DNA from: Gemmatimonadota bacterium
GTDB lineage: Bacteria > Gemmatimonadota > Gemmatimonadetes > Gemmatimonadales > GWC2-71-9
Assembly (NCBI GenBank): GCA_003169895.1
Contig: PNAE01000011.1
Coordinates: 5,001-45,333, forward strand
DNA length: 40,333 nucleotides
Direction: 5' to 3'
Of this stretch, positions 24,619 to 33,883 are shown one piece after another; the first letter of the stretch is position 1, and the number at the start of each line of letters is the position of its first letter. The notes under the pieces are model-generated. The model did not search any database, had not been told where the DNA came from, and saw nothing but the letters and a program-made list of their open reading frames with translations. Made by a program: the position numbers and the translations under genes.

Positions 24619-25634
24619 GACGGCACCTCTTGATGGACGACGTCGATCATGGCTTGCACACTCTCGATCGGGGTTTCCGGCAGGATACCGTGCCCGAGAT
24701 TCACCACGTGGCCGAGGGCCGGGAGAGAGCCGAGCAGCGCGATCGCGCCGCGCCGCGTCGCCTCGGGGCCCGCGAGCAGGGTCGCCGGATCGAGGTTGCC
24801 CTGGATCGCGCGACTCGTGCCCAGACGCGTTCGCAGCGCACCCAGATCTTCCCGCCAATCCACAGCAATCGCCTCGGCATCCAGCGCGGCGTACGCTTCG
24901 ACCAGGTGCGGCGCATCCTGGACGAAGAGGATGCGTGGCACACCGAGGGTCCGTGTCTCGGCGAGGAGACGCACCAGGTGTGGTCGAACCGTGCGTGTCC
25001 ACTCGGCAAGGGGGAGCAATCCGGCCCAGGTGTCGAAGATCTGGATCGCATCCGCACCGGCCGCAACCTGCGCTCCGAGATACCGCACGGCCAGGGTGGT
25101 CAGCTTGCCCAGTAACGCGGCGACCAGACCGGCATCTTGTGCCACTAAAGCCCGCAACGCTGGAAACCCGGGAGCTCCCTGTCCTTGCACGAGATACGCC
25201 GCCAGTGACCAGGGCGAGCCAGCAAAGCCGAGCAACGCGGCACGTCCGTTCAACTCGCGCTTGACGTGCCGGAGCGCGACCATCACCTCGGGCGCGATTT
25301 CGTCGCTGACCGGCTCACGTAACCCGTCCACATCGCCGGCACTCCGCACCGGCGTCGACAGCACAGGACCGGGATCAAACCGCACGCCAAGTCCCAACGC
25401 CGGAATCGGACTCATCAGATCCGCAAAGATGATGGCGGCATCGAGCGGGAAACGCGCCAACGGCAGCATGGTCACTTCCGCCGCGAGCTGTGGGTTGCCG
25501 GCGAGATCCTTGAAGCGGTGCTGCGTGCGCAGCGCCCGGTATTCGGGCAGGTAGCGCCCGGCCTGGCGCATGATCCAGAGCGGGCGGCGTGGTGTCGGCT
25601 CGCCCCGGAGTGCGCGCAAGATCAGGTCGTTCAC
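24615..25634 (-). CDS. hemE: Uroporphyrinogen decarboxylase
   Basis: A 339-residue enzyme converting uroporphyrinogen III to coproporphyrinogen III. The active-site N-terminal motif RPLWIMRQAGRYLPEYR is intact, and LLGFAGSPWSLAAYLVQG is the second family signature. It starts at GTG 25634, overlapping the response-regulator stop (GTGA), and its own stop overlaps hemN. The catalytic Asp is in FADLMSPIPALG. Length is typical (about 340-355). No unusual features apart from its placement downstream of a two-component system. Confidence 0.95.
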   Translation of the reverse strand: MNDLILRALRGEPTPRRPLWIMRQAGRYLPEYRALRTQHRFKDLAGNPQLAAEVTMLPLARFPLDAAIIFADLMSPIPALGLGVRFDPGPVLSTPVRSAGDVDGLREPVSDEIAPEVMVALRHVKRELNGRAALLGFAGSPWSLAAYLVQGQGAPGFPALRALVAQDAGLVAALLGKLTTLAVRYLGAQVAAGADAIQIFDTWAGLLPLAEWTRTVRPHLVRLLAETRTLGVPRILFVQDAPHLVEAYAALDAEAIAVDWREDLGALRTRLGTSRAIQGNLDPATLLAGPEATRRGAIALLGSLPALGHVVNLGHGILPETPIESVQAMIDVVHQEVPS

Positions 25635-26353
25635 TGGTCACTCTCGGCGGTCGTCGTAAATCGGTAGCCAATGCCGCGCACGGTATGGAAATGCGCCGGT
25701 CGCTCCGGATCCGGCTCGAATCGTTTGCGCAGGCGCAGCACAAAATTATCGACCGTGCGCGAGGAGGGCAGCACATCGTCGCCCCATACCTTCTCCAGGA
25801 TTTCCTCGCGCCACACCATCTCGCCCTCGCGCGCCACCAGCACCTTCAGGATCATGGCTTCCTTCTGCGTGAGCAGCTGGTCGGCGCCGTTCCACGAGCG
25901 CCCACGAAAGCTGCGGAAGTCAAACTCATTGTCACCAAATCGCACCATGGGCTCCAACGCCGTCATGGCATCGTAGCGCGTGCGCCGACGCACGATTGCG
26001 GCGACGCGGAGCAGCAACTCCCGCAACTGGAACGGCTTGGTGAGGTAGTCGTCACCACCGGCCTCGAGGCCACGAATACGATCCTGGCCACCGCCCTTCG
26101 CCGTGAGAAACAGGATTGGAGTGTCCCGGCCTTCTCGCCGTGCCGTTTCGCACACCGTGTATCCGTCCATGCGCGGCAGCATGACATCGAGAATGACCAG
26201 ACTGAATTCCTTGTGGCGAATACTGTTCAGCGCCGACATACCATCCGTGACCACCTCGACGGTATAGCCCTCGGCCTCGAGATTCTCCCGAATCCCGCGG
26301 GCGAGATTCACCTCGTCCTCGACCAGCAGGATCCGCCCGATCGTGGAATTCAT
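25631..26353 (-). CDS. OmpR/PhoB-type response regulator embedded in the heme operon
   Basis: A 240-residue protein with a receiver domain at residues 7-120 (acidic pair in LLVEDEVN, phospho-Asp in LVILDVMLPRMDG, Lys in LTKPF) and a winged-helix DNA-binding domain at about 140-232 (LTQKEAMILKVLVAREGEMV, then SSRTVDNFVLRLRKRFEPD and GIGYRF). ATG 26353 overlaps the stop of the histidine kinase gene (ATGA), so the pair is co-translated. Downstream it overlaps hemE. Such an embedded pair probably controls this operon or related genes in response to a periplasmic signal; the target is not shown by the sequence. Confidence 0.93.
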   Translation of the reverse strand: MNSTIGRILLVEDEVNLARGIRENLEAEGYTVEVVTDGMSALNSIRHKEFSLVILDVMLPRMDGYTVCETARREGRDTPILFLTAKGGGQDRIRGLEAGGDDYLTKPFQLRELLLRVAAIVRRRTRYDAMTALEPMVRFGDNEFDFRSFRGRSWNGADQLLTQKEAMILKVLVAREGEMVWREEILEKVWGDDVLPSSRTVDNFVLRLRKRFEPDPERPAHFHTVRGIGYRFTTTAESDQ

Positions 26354-27447
26354 ATGGTGGGAGCGGCCGCGAGGGGCCAGGTCACGATAAAAGCTGCGCC
26401 TTGGCCCGGGCCGGGGCTCGCGGCGACAACGGTGCCCGCATCCAGTTCGACGCACTTGCGCACGAGATACAGGCCCAGGCCGGTACCACCCATCCGCGCG
26501 GGCTCATTCCCTTCGATACGGTAGAACTTCGTGAACAGCTGCGACGCGGCCTCGGACGAAAAACCGATCCCGTCGTCCCGAACCTCGAGGCGCATGCGCC
26601 CGTCGGCGGCCACCGCGTGAAGCGCCACGTGACCACCCCGCGACGCGGCGCGGACCGCGTTGTGTAACAGGTTGCGCAGCACGGTCCGCACCCGCTCGTC
26701 ATCGGCGACAATGACGAGAGACTCCGGGATGTCGGTGGCGATCGCCACGCTGGCTTCGTTCGCCTGCTCGAGCACTTCCGCGACAACGTCGGCGACCGCC
26801 TCGGCGACAGGGACCGCGCCGGCGGCCTCGACGCCGTCGCCGGTCTCCAGACGGGTGGCGTCGAGGACGTTGCTATCCATGCGCTCGAGTCGGCGGAGGT
26901 CCGCGAGCATCCGCTGAATCAACTCCGCCCGCCGCTCCGGTGGCGGATCGCGGAGCGCCAGTGTCTCGGCCGAAAGCCGGAGGCTCGCCAGCGGGCTCTT
27001 CAACTCATGGGACACCGCGTCTAGAAAGTGTTCCTGTCGCGCGCGCAGCGCGGCCTCGTCGCGCAGCGCACGGTACACCACTGCCATCGCGCCCAGGAGG
27101 ACCGTGAGGAAGAAACCACCCTCCCAGACATAGCGGTTGAGTCGGTGGAATCGCTGGGCATCAAGCGCCGCCAACGCGCTGGGTTTCACCGACACGATGG
27201 AATCTGCGCCGATCATCAGGTCCGGATACGTCGCCGAGAGCGTGCTCCACCGCGAGCCTTCGCCCAGCATGACCTGCGCGGCCTCGGCGTCGACCCGGTA
27301 CGCGGCACGCAACTGTGTGCGAGTGGCTGCCGTGTACGCCGCCTCGTCGGCCAGCCAGTACGCCAGTTGCGCAATGCACACTGCCAGCAGGATGAGAAAG
27401 CCGACCTGGCGCGATCGCGTGAATTTCAGCCGACGTGCGACCCTCAC
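26350..27447 (-). CDS. Sensor histidine kinase embedded in the heme operon
   Basis: A 365-residue membrane kinase. TM1 is at about residues 15-33 (VGFLILLAVCIAQLAYWLA), an extracytoplasmic sensor of about 75 residues follows, TM2 is at about 108-128 (WEGGFFLTVLLGAMAVVYRA), and there is no obvious HAMP domain. The HisKA domain has the phospho-acceptor in FLDAVSHELKSPLASLRLSA. The ATPase domain shows NLLHNAVRAA, VRDDGIGF and GTGLGLYLVRK. The start is GTG 27447, overlapping the hemL stop (GTGA). The sensor is of no known type and has no Cys or CxxCH; His in the loop (RFHRLNRYVW) could be of interest. Its signal is unknown; heme, redox or envelope stress are guesses. Confidence 0.93.
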   Translation of the reverse strand: MRVARRLKFTRSRQVGFLILLAVCIAQLAYWLADEAAYTAATRTQLRAAYRVDAEAAQVMLGEGSRWSTLSATYPDLMIGADSIVSVKPSALAALDAQRFHRLNRYVWEGGFFLTVLLGAMAVVYRALRDEAALRARQEHFLDAVSHELKSPLASLRLSAETLALRDPPPERRAELIQRMLADLRRLERMDSNVLDATRLETGDGVEAAGAVPVAEAVADVVAEVLEQANEASVAIATDIPESLVIVADDERVRTVLRNLLHNAVRAASRGGHVALHAVAADGRMRLEVRDDGIGFSSEAASQLFTKFYRIEGNEPARMGGTGLGLYLVRKCVELDAGTVVAASPGPGQGAAFIVTWPLAAAPTI

Positions 27448-28745
27448 GCCCGCACCACCGCCGGATGCAACGCCGCTGCGAGCGCATCGCGCAACCGCGC
27501 GAGGTGCACCGGCTGATGCGCGAGTGACAGGAACCCGACCTCATACGCCGACGGCGCCAGCGCGACGCCGTGATCGAGCAACGCGTGGAAAATGGGACGG
27601 TATCGCGCGGCCGCTTCGGGGTCGATCGCTGCGGCAGACCGAGGCGGTGGGCCCGCCTGCAGCGCGAGCCAGAACAGCGAGCCGAGTCGCACAAGCGTCG
27701 CCGGGAAAGGTGCGGTGTCGAGTACGGGTGCAATCAACGTGGCGAGGGAGTGACCGATGGCCTCGAGCCGTTGCCAGGCGTGGTCGCGTTCCAGGACGGT
27801 CAACGTCGCCAAACCAGCCGCCATGGCCACCGCATTGCCGGAGAGTGTGCCGGCCTGATATACCGGGCCATCGGGGGCCAGGTGGCGCATGAGGTCGCGC
27901 CGGCCGCCGAATGCACCGACCGGCAGGCCGCCACCGACGATCTTGCCGAATGTGACGAGATCCGGGGTGATACCGAACAGCTCCGCTGCCCCGCCGCGAG
28001 CGACCCTGAATCCGGAAATCACCTCGTCAAATATGAGCACCGTGCCGACACGCTCGGTCTCCCGGCGGAGCGTGGCCAGAAACTCCGGCCGCTGAATGAG
28101 CAAGCCATTGTTCGCAGGAATGGGCTCGATGATCACCGCGGCGATGCGATCGCCCTCGCGGCGGAGCAGCTCGGTCAGGCGCGCTTCATCGTCCAGTGGC
28201 AGAACGATCGTCTCACGAGCGAACGCTTCCGGCACGCCAGCCGATGACGGTTGTCCGAACGTTACGAGTCCTGAGCCCGCAGCCACGAGCAGGTGGTCCG
28301 CGTGTCCGTGGTAACATCCCGCAAATTTGACAATCTGATCACGGCCCGTTGCGCCGCGCGCGAGCCGGATCGCACTCATCGTCGCTTCGGTCCCCGACGA
28401 GACGAACCGCACCTGATCGAGGCCTGGATACGACGACACGATCCGTTCGGCCAGCTCGATTTCCTTCTCGCCCGGAGCGCCGAACGTCGTGCCGCGACTG
28501 GCCGCATCGGCAATTGCGCGGACTACTTCGGGATGTGCGTGCCCGAGGATCAGTGGTCCCCATGACCCGACGAAGTCCGTGTACCAGCGCCCATCAACGT
28601 CCTCGATCTCCGCACCAGCACCGCGTTGCATGACAAGCGGCGTGCCGCCGACCGCACGAAAGGCGCGAACCGGCGAACTCACGCCGCCCGGCATCGCCCG
28701 TTCCGCGCGAGCCATCCAGGCGACTGACACAGGGCCGGCGCTCAC
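27444..28745 (-). CDS. hemL: Glutamate-1-semialdehyde 2,1-aminomutase
   Basis: A 433-residue PLP enzyme that makes 5-aminolevulinate from glutamate-1-semialdehyde, second step of the C5 pathway. Family signatures are PGGVSSPVRAFRAVGGTP near the start, VRFVSSGTEATMSAIRLAR, and the PLP Lys in LVTFGKIVGGGLPVGAFGG. It begins at GTG 28745 overlapping the hemB stop (GTGA) and ends overlapping the kinase gene. The C-terminal part is normal in length. Together with hemA it shows that heme is made by the C5 route and not from glycine. Confidence 0.95.
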   Translation of the reverse strand: MSAGPVSVAWMARAERAMPGGVSSPVRAFRAVGGTPLVMQRGAGAEIEDVDGRWYTDFVGSWGPLILGHAHPEVVRAIADAASRGTTFGAPGEKEIELAERIVSSYPGLDQVRFVSSGTEATMSAIRLARGATGRDQIVKFAGCYHGHADHLLVAAGSGLVTFGQPSSAGVPEAFARETIVLPLDDEARLTELLRREGDRIAAVIIEPIPANNGLLIQRPEFLATLRRETERVGTVLIFDEVISGFRVARGGAAELFGITPDLVTFGKIVGGGLPVGAFGGRRDLMRHLAPDGPVYQAGTLSGNAVAMAAGLATLTVLERDHAWQRLEAIGHSLATLIAPVLDTAPFPATLVRLGSLFWLALQAGPPPRSAAAIDPEAAARYRPIFHALLDHGVALAPSAYEVGFLSLAHQPVHLARLRDALAAALHPAVVRA

Positions 28746-29728
28746 AGCCAGCGTCCCCTGAGTGCGTCGCGCGCATGATACGTGATCACCACATCTGCGC
28801 CGGCGCGGACCATCGCCTGCAGGTTTTCGCGCACGATGGCCGCCTCATCGAGCCAACCCTGCGCCGCGGCGGCCTTCACGGCCGAGTATTCACCCGAGAC
28901 ATTGTACGCTGCGAGCGGTAGTGTCGTCGCCGCGCGGACGCGCTGGATGACGTCGAGGTACGCGAGCGCCGGCTTGACCATGAGCATATCGGCGCCCTCG
29001 CGCTCGTCCAGCCGTGCTTCGCGGATCGCCTCGGCGGCGTTGCGCGGATCCATCTGGTAGCCCCGACGATCGCCGTGCTGCGGCGCAGAGTCCGCCGCCT
29101 CGCGAAACGGACCGTAATATGCCGAAGCATACTTTACGGCGTAGGACAGTATCCCGACGCCAGTATGCCCCGCGTGGTCGAGCGCGTCGCGAATGGCCGC
29201 GACGCGTCCGTCCATCATGTCCGATGGCGCCACGAGATCGGCCCCCGCCTCCGCATGGGCAAGCGCCATGTTGGCAAGCGGCAGCAAGGATCGGTCGTTG
29301 TCCACCTCGCCGTCCGTGATCACGCCACAGTGGCCATGATCGGTGTAACCGCAAAGGCACACGTCGGTGATCGTGACAATGTCGGAGCCCAGCGCATCCC
29401 GGAGCGCGCGGACCGCGCGTGGCACCGTTCCCTCCGGGTCATGGGCGCAGGCGCCCTCCGGATCCTTGGCGCCCTCTGCGGGAGAACCGAACAGCAGCAC
29501 GGCGCGGATGCCAAGCTCACGGTCCGCGACGACGGTGCGCACCAGATCCTCAATCCCGAGACGAGCGAGTCCCGGCATGGACGCGATGGGCTCCACACCG
29601 CGCGCGGCGGGTAGCACGAAATGTGGCATCACCAGCTGCTGTGGGCGCACCCACGTGTCGGCCACGAGGTCACGCAGGGCCTCGCTGCGCCGCAACCGGC
29701 GGGGCCGTATGCGACCCGGTGTCACCAC
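28742..29728 (-). CDS. hemB: Delta-aminolevulinic acid dehydratase (porphobilinogen synthase)
   Basis: A 328-residue enzyme condensing two 5-aminolevulinates to porphobilinogen. The zinc-type metal site is visible as DVCLCGYTDHGHCG with its three Cys. Schiff-base lysines are in SYAVKYASAYYGPFREA and MLMVKPALAYLD. GTG 29728 is the first start (VVTPGRIRPRR) and a second GTG follows directly; 11 bases separate it from the hemD stop. Start choice is therefore uncertain by one codon. The product acts in the cytoplasm as an octamer in the family. Confidence 0.95.
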   Translation of the reverse strand: MVTPGRIRPRRLRRSEALRDLVADTWVRPQQLVMPHFVLPAARGVEPIASMPGLARLGIEDLVRTVVADRELGIRAVLLFGSPAEGAKDPEGACAHDPEGTVPRAVRALRDALGSDIVTITDVCLCGYTDHGHCGVITDGEVDNDRSLLPLANMALAHAEAGADLVAPSDMMDGRVAAIRDALDHAGHTGVGILSYAVKYASAYYGPFREAADSAPQHGDRRGYQMDPRNAAEAIREARLDEREGADMLMVKPALAYLDVIQRVRAATTLPLAAYNVSGEYSAVKAAAAQGWLDEAAIVRENLQAMVRAGADVVITYHARDALRGRWL

Positions 29729-29739
29729 AGGGTGGTCGG

Positions 29740-30489
29740 TCAGGCGATCGCCTCCAGTATTCCCTCGAACGTTGGTTGCTTGGCTTCGCCGGCGACGACC
29801 AGACCTGCCGCGGTCGCCGCCTTCGATGTGGTCGGACCGATCGTGATGACCCGGGCCGATGCTGGTGGTACGGCGAGGTGCATCAACCCGATGACCGCCG
29901 AAGGCGACGCCAGCAAAATGATCTCAATACCCTCAGCGGCAAGATCGCGCTTGGTCGCAGCTGCCGGCGCCGGCACGGTGCGGTACACAGCGACCTGGGT
30001 CACCATCATTCCGGCGGCGCCGAGCAGGGCGGCCGCGTCATCATTGCCAGTCGCGGTCGCCGCCATCACGACGCGCACCTGCTTCGTTGCGGCATCATTC
30101 CGAAACATCTCGGCAAGGTTATTGGCGAGTCCAACGGACGTGTTCTCCCGAGCGACGAAATCGACGCGACCGAATTGGGTGGTACAGGCTGCAGCGGTTG
30201 CCGGGCCCACCGCCGCGATTCTCAGACCGACGGGCAACGGCGCGCCGCGTTCCAGCAGTTGCCCGACCGCCTGAACACCGCGCGCCGAGGTCAGCAGCAA
30301 CCAATCAGCGGCCGTCACCGCGTCGCGGAGCAGCTGCACCGTCGCGTCGTCGGTGATTGGCTCGCAGATGAGGCATGACAGGGTGAGCGGCTGCGCACCC
30401 ACCGCGGTCAATTGCGCCGCCCAACGATCCGCATCGTCGGCCGCGCGCGTCACCAGGATTCGGCGCCCCTCAAGGTGTCGCCGGCTCAC
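29740..30489 (-). CDS. hemD: Uroporphyrinogen-III synthase
   Basis: A 249-residue protein with the two-domain pattern of HemD, a weakly conserved family: LEGRRILVTRAADDADRWAA at the start, TSARGVQAVGQLLERG, AAVGPATAAACTTQFG, and the C-terminal LLASPSAVIGLMHLAVP and ITIGPTTSKAATAAGL. It closes and inverts ring D of hydroxymethylbilane. GTG 30489 overlaps the hemC stop (GTGA). Identification is supported by its position between hemC and hemB. No fused methyltransferase domain is present, so siroheme synthesis is not indicated here. Confidence 0.9.
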   Translation of the reverse strand: MSRRHLEGRRILVTRAADDADRWAAQLTAVGAQPLTLSCLICEPITDDATVQLLRDAVTAADWLLLTSARGVQAVGQLLERGAPLPVGLRIAAVGPATAAACTTQFGRVDFVARENTSVGLANNLAEMFRNDAATKQVRVVMAATATGNDDAAALLGAAGMMVTQVAVYRTVPAPAAATKRDLAAEGIEIILLASPSAVIGLMHLAVPPASARVITIGPTTSKAATAAGLVVAGEAKQPTFEGILEAIA

Positions 30490-31484
30490 GCGGGCGTCGC
30501 TCCGGCCGATGGAACCAGGTCACCGCCGGAGGTCGGCGCGGCCGCGCCGATGTGATTGTGTCGGCCGGACGCGCGCGCCAAGTCGGCCCAGACCGACGCG
30601 GCGAGCGCGTCCGGTTCGCCATTACCAGCCTGGGCGCGAACCATTGTGCCGTCATCGCAACCCAGCGCGGCAAGCAACGTCAGCCCACTATCTGGATCCT
30701 CGCGGCACCATGCCCCGAACGGCAGCGTACAGCCGCCCTCGGCGAGGCGCAACGCCGCACGCTCCGCTTGGAGCGCGCTGGCCGTCGACGGATCGTTGAT
30801 GCCGGCAACCGCCAAGTGCACCGCCGTCGCGGCGCGGCGCACCTGCAGGGCAATCGCGCCCTGGGATGGCGCCGGAACGAAGCGCTCCGGATCGAGTCGC
30901 ACGCGCGCGATGCCCGTCGGGAGCGTCAGGCGATCGTCGCCGGTCGCACGCTCGAGGCGAGCCAGGCCGGCGGCCGCCAGCACGATGGCGTCGAACCGAC
31001 CATCGACGAGAGCCCGGACCCGCGTCGGCACATTGCCGCGGAGCAGATCGATGACCAGATCCGGCTGCAGCGCACGCAACCACGCCGTGCGTCGCGCGGC
31101 CGACGTCCCGACGCGCGCACCGGCGCGCAACGGGAGCGCCCCGCCTGATGATTCCAGGACGTCCTCGCGGACCAGAAGCACATCGGCCGCGTCGAGGCGC
31201 TCGGGTACCGCAGCAATCACGAGTTCCTCAGGACCTTGCGAGGGGAGGTCCTTGTACGAGTGCACGGCAAGATCCACGTGGCCCGCCATGAGCGCGGCCT
31301 CGATTTCCCGCACGAAGATGCCAAACGCGCCGACGTCGGTGAACGCACGGTCGGACGCCTGATCGCCCAGGGTTGTAATGATCACCAATTCGGTGGAGTG
31401 GCCCGCGGACTCCAGGCGGCGCGCGACGTCGCTTGCCTGCGCCCGTGCCAGCGCCGATCCCCGCGTGCCAATGCGCAAGATCAT
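30486..31484 (-). CDS. hemC: Hydroxymethylbilane synthase (porphobilinogen deaminase)
   Basis: A 332-residue enzyme polymerising four porphobilinogens. The catalytic Asp is in VHSYKDLPSQ, and the dipyrromethane-binding Cys is in EGGCTLPFGAW, with the Arg-rich cofactor site in GTSAARRTAWLRALQPDL. ATG 31484 overlaps the hemA stop (ATGA). The C-terminus has an extra roughly 20-residue Gly/Ala-rich tail (GAAAPTSGGDLVPSAGATPA) beyond the usual end. The gene is co-translated with hemA and hemD. Confidence 0.95.
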   Translation of the reverse strand: MILRIGTRGSALARAQASDVARRLESAGHSTELVIITTLGDQASDRAFTDVGAFGIFVREIEAALMAGHVDLAVHSYKDLPSQGPEELVIAAVPERLDAADVLLVREDVLESSGGALPLRAGARVGTSAARRTAWLRALQPDLVIDLLRGNVPTRVRALVDGRFDAIVLAAAGLARLERATGDDRLTLPTGIARVRLDPERFVPAPSQGAIALQVRRAATAVHLAVAGINDPSTASALQAERAALRLAEGGCTLPFGAWCREDPDSGLTLLAALGCDDGTMVRAQAGNGEPDALAASVWADLARASGRHNHIGAAAPTSGGDLVPSAGATPA

Positions 31485-32818
31485 GCGTCCTCGAGCTCGC
31501 CGATGAGTCCGGCGTCAGCGGGGTCCGCCGCGGTACGCAGGGCGAGCGCGAGTTCCGGCTCAGCGCTCGCGAAGAACGCTTCCACCGCGCCCGGGCCAAC
31601 CTGGAACGCAAGATCGCGCAGCCCGACCGACGGCACGTGCGCAAACCGTCGCGCGAGCGTCTCGGCCCAGCGCCGGATCGCCTCGCGCTCCGATTCGCCC
31701 AGTCCCGCCAGATCGCGCTCGAACAGTCGCTCGATTCCTTCCAGCGCGGTGTGTCGATACCGGAGCCGCAATTGTGCAATCAGCGGCCCGACCAGACGCT
31801 CGGCTGCCTGGCGGCGCAAGGCCGTCAGTGCCTCATCGACGATCGCCCGGGCGTCGGCCACCTCAAGCAACAGCCGCTCCCGATCGTGCGCGGCTTCCTC
31901 ATTGATCTCGTTCATGCCGAGGCGCGGGACATCGGCGGCAGCCGCGTCCTCCGGCGTCACATTGGGCGGCAGCGCCAGATCAATCACCAGGGGCGACTCA
32001 CCCGACGGCGCACGCGCCGCGATCCGCTCGAGGTCGCCGCGCCCCAGCACCGGCTCGGGTGATCCCGTTGACGCAATGATCGCCTCGATCCCCGGCGGCT
32101 GGTCTCGAAACGCATCGAGCGACATGCTCTCCCCCGCACAACTCTCCGCCAGCGCCTCGGCGCGCTCCAGTGTGCGATTGACGATCACCACTTCGACGCC
32201 CCGCGACGCCAGCTCACGAGCGCATCGCTCGGTCATCGGCGAGACGCCGACAAGCGCCACGCGCCCGGGGGTGCGTGCGAGACGCTCGAACACATGCCGC
32301 AGCGCGACGTCCGCAAGCGAGACGCGCCCGACGCACGCATCGGTGACGGGGCGCACCCGCTTGGCCGCCTTGAGTGCCTCACCAAAGACGCGCTCGAGGC
32401 GGGGCGACAGCAATCCGAGCGTCTGCGATTGTTCCACCGCGTCGCGCACCTGTCCGGCGACTTCGGCTTCACCCACCTGCGCGGAATCGAGACCGGTAGC
32501 CACGAGGAAGAGATGTTCCGCAGCGCCTTCACCCTGCCACACCCGCAAGGTGTGTTCTGCCTCGCCGGCGCGCGGCTCTCGGCCCGCGAACGCGGCAAAC
32601 ACCCGGCGCCGGACGACCGAGATGGGAAGGGACGCGTCGGTTGCGAATGTCACTTCGACGCGATTGCACGTCGCCACGTACACCAGCTCCTGGACACCCA
32701 TCGCGAGGGCCAGTCCTGGCAGCCGCTCGGCCCGCTCGGCCCGCGGAATCGTGAACGCGGCGAGCGCTTCAGGCTGGTGGTGCCGCCATGAGACTCCGAC
32801 GACGCCGATTCGATGCAT
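31481..32818 (-). CDS. hemA: Glutamyl-tRNA reductase
   Basis: A 445-residue NADPH-dependent enzyme, first committed step of the C5 pathway. The catalytic Cys is in VYVATCNRVEVTF. An NADPH Rossmann motif near residue 175 reads RVALVGVSPMTERCARELAS, slightly different from the usual GAGEMG form. GLN-type helical dimerisation residues follow in the C-terminal third. ATG 32818 (MHRIGVVGVSW) is used; an in-frame ATG at 32854 is an alternative, and no clear ribosome-binding site is seen. A gap of 78 bases separates it from hemH, the largest in the heme run, so an internal promoter is possible here. Confidence 0.92.
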   Translation of the reverse strand: MHRIGVVGVSWRHHQPEALAAFTIPRAERAERLPGLALAMGVQELVYVATCNRVEVTFATDASLPISVVRRRVFAAFAGREPRAGEAEHTLRVWQGEGAAEHLFLVATGLDSAQVGEAEVAGQVRDAVEQSQTLGLLSPRLERVFGEALKAAKRVRPVTDACVGRVSLADVALRHVFERLARTPGRVALVGVSPMTERCARELASRGVEVVIVNRTLERAEALAESCAGESMSLDAFRDQPPGIEAIIASTGSPEPVLGRGDLERIAARAPSGESPLVIDLALPPNVTPEDAAAADVPRLGMNEINEEAAHDRERLLLEVADARAIVDEALTALRRQAAERLVGPLIAQLRLRYRHTALEGIERLFERDLAGLGESEREAIRRWAETLARRFAHVPSVGLRDLAFQVGPGAVEAFFASAEPELALALRTAADPADAGLIGELEDA

Positions 32819-32896
32819 GCCAGATCTTACTCGGGTGGCCGACGCGTATGTCATGGTTGTGTCACGGCCACCAGCACGAACGGCGGATTCTTCGTC

Positions 32897-33865
32897 TCAG
32901 CTCTCGACCAATCCCAGCAGGGCCCGAAGGAAGGCCGGGTGGTGCCCGACTGCCGGGACATAGAGGAGCGACTCGCCACCAGCCGCCAGGAACGTCTCCC
33001 GGCCGCGGATGCCGAGCTCTTCGAGTGTTTCCAGGCCCTCGGTGACGAATCCAGGGGCAATCACCGCCACGTGGCGCACACCGGTCGTGGGCAGGCGGGT
33101 GAGCATGTCGGCGGTCGCCGGCGTGAGCCAGGGCTCGGGGCCGAACTTCGACTGGTATGCAACGGTGGTCCGGTCACGCGGCCAGTCGATGGCCCGAAGC
33201 AATGCGGCGGTCGTCTGCTCGCAGTCCCGCGTATACACTTGCCCTTCGCGATTGGCGTAGCGGACTGGCAGGCCATGGAATGACACCACGAAATGATCCG
33301 GCTGGTGCGGCGCCGTGGCGAGCGCCTCGTTCCATTGGTGCGCCAGTGCCTCGATGTACCCGGGATCGTCGGCCGGAATCACCCGTTCGACGAGACGGAT
33401 CGTTGCGCCGGCACGCGCGGCTGCCTCGCGCGCCGTCCGGAACACCGTGCCGGTGGTCGCGTCGGTCCGCTGGGGAAAGAGTGGCACGACGATGATCTGT
33501 CCGGTCGCCTCGCGGGCGATCCGCCGGATCATCGCATCAATCGATGGTTTGCCGTAGCGGTATGCGCAATGCACGCGACAGCGGCCGGCGGCGAGTGCCG
33601 CCGCGCTCGCGGTGATGGCTTCGGTCTCAACCCGCAGCGGCGAGCCGGACGGCGTCCAGATCGCGGCATACTGGTGCGCGACGCGTTCCGGGCGAGTGCG
33701 CAGAATGATGCCGTAGAGAATCGGCAGCCAGATGAAGCGCGGCAGGTCGACCACGGCGGGATCACCGAGGAACTCTTCGAGAAACGCGCGCACTGAGGCG
33801 GGCGTTGCCGCCTCGGGCGTCCCGAGGTTCACCAGCAGCAGATCGGCGACTGGTTGAGTAGTCAT
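32897..33865 (-). CDS. hemH: Ferrochelatase
   Basis: A 322-residue enzyme inserting Fe(II) into protoporphyrin IX. The metal-binding His is in VVSFHGLPVRYANREG and the conserved Glu in PGFVTEGLETLEELGI, with the N-terminal LLLVNLGTPEAATP typical of the family. ATG 33865 is 18 bases after the stop of the BtuF-like gene, so it may be read from the B12 block. The absence of a Cys-rich C-terminus indicates a form without an iron-sulfur cluster. Whether the substrate is protoporphyrin or coproporphyrin cannot be settled by sequence alone; HemN favours protoporphyrin. Confidence 0.93.
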   Translation of the reverse strand: MTTQPVADLLLVNLGTPEAATPASVRAFLEEFLGDPAVVDLPRFIWLPILYGIILRTRPERVAHQYAAIWTPSGSPLRVETEAITASAAALAAGRCRVHCAYRYGKPSIDAMIRRIAREATGQIIVVPLFPQRTDATTGTVFRTAREAAARAGATIRLVERVIPADDPGYIEALAHQWNEALATAPHQPDHFVVSFHGLPVRYANREGQVYTRDCEQTTAALLRAIDWPRDRTTVAYQSKFGPEPWLTPATADMLTRLPTTGVRHVAVIAPGFVTEGLETLEELGIRGRETFLAAGGESLLYVPAVGHHPAFLRALLGLVES

Positions 33866-33883
33866 GTCCAGAGAATAATCCGA

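Noticed and set aside
23215-24633. A 472-codon plus-strand frame
   Set aside because: Antisense to hemN, whose radical-SAM motif is certain.
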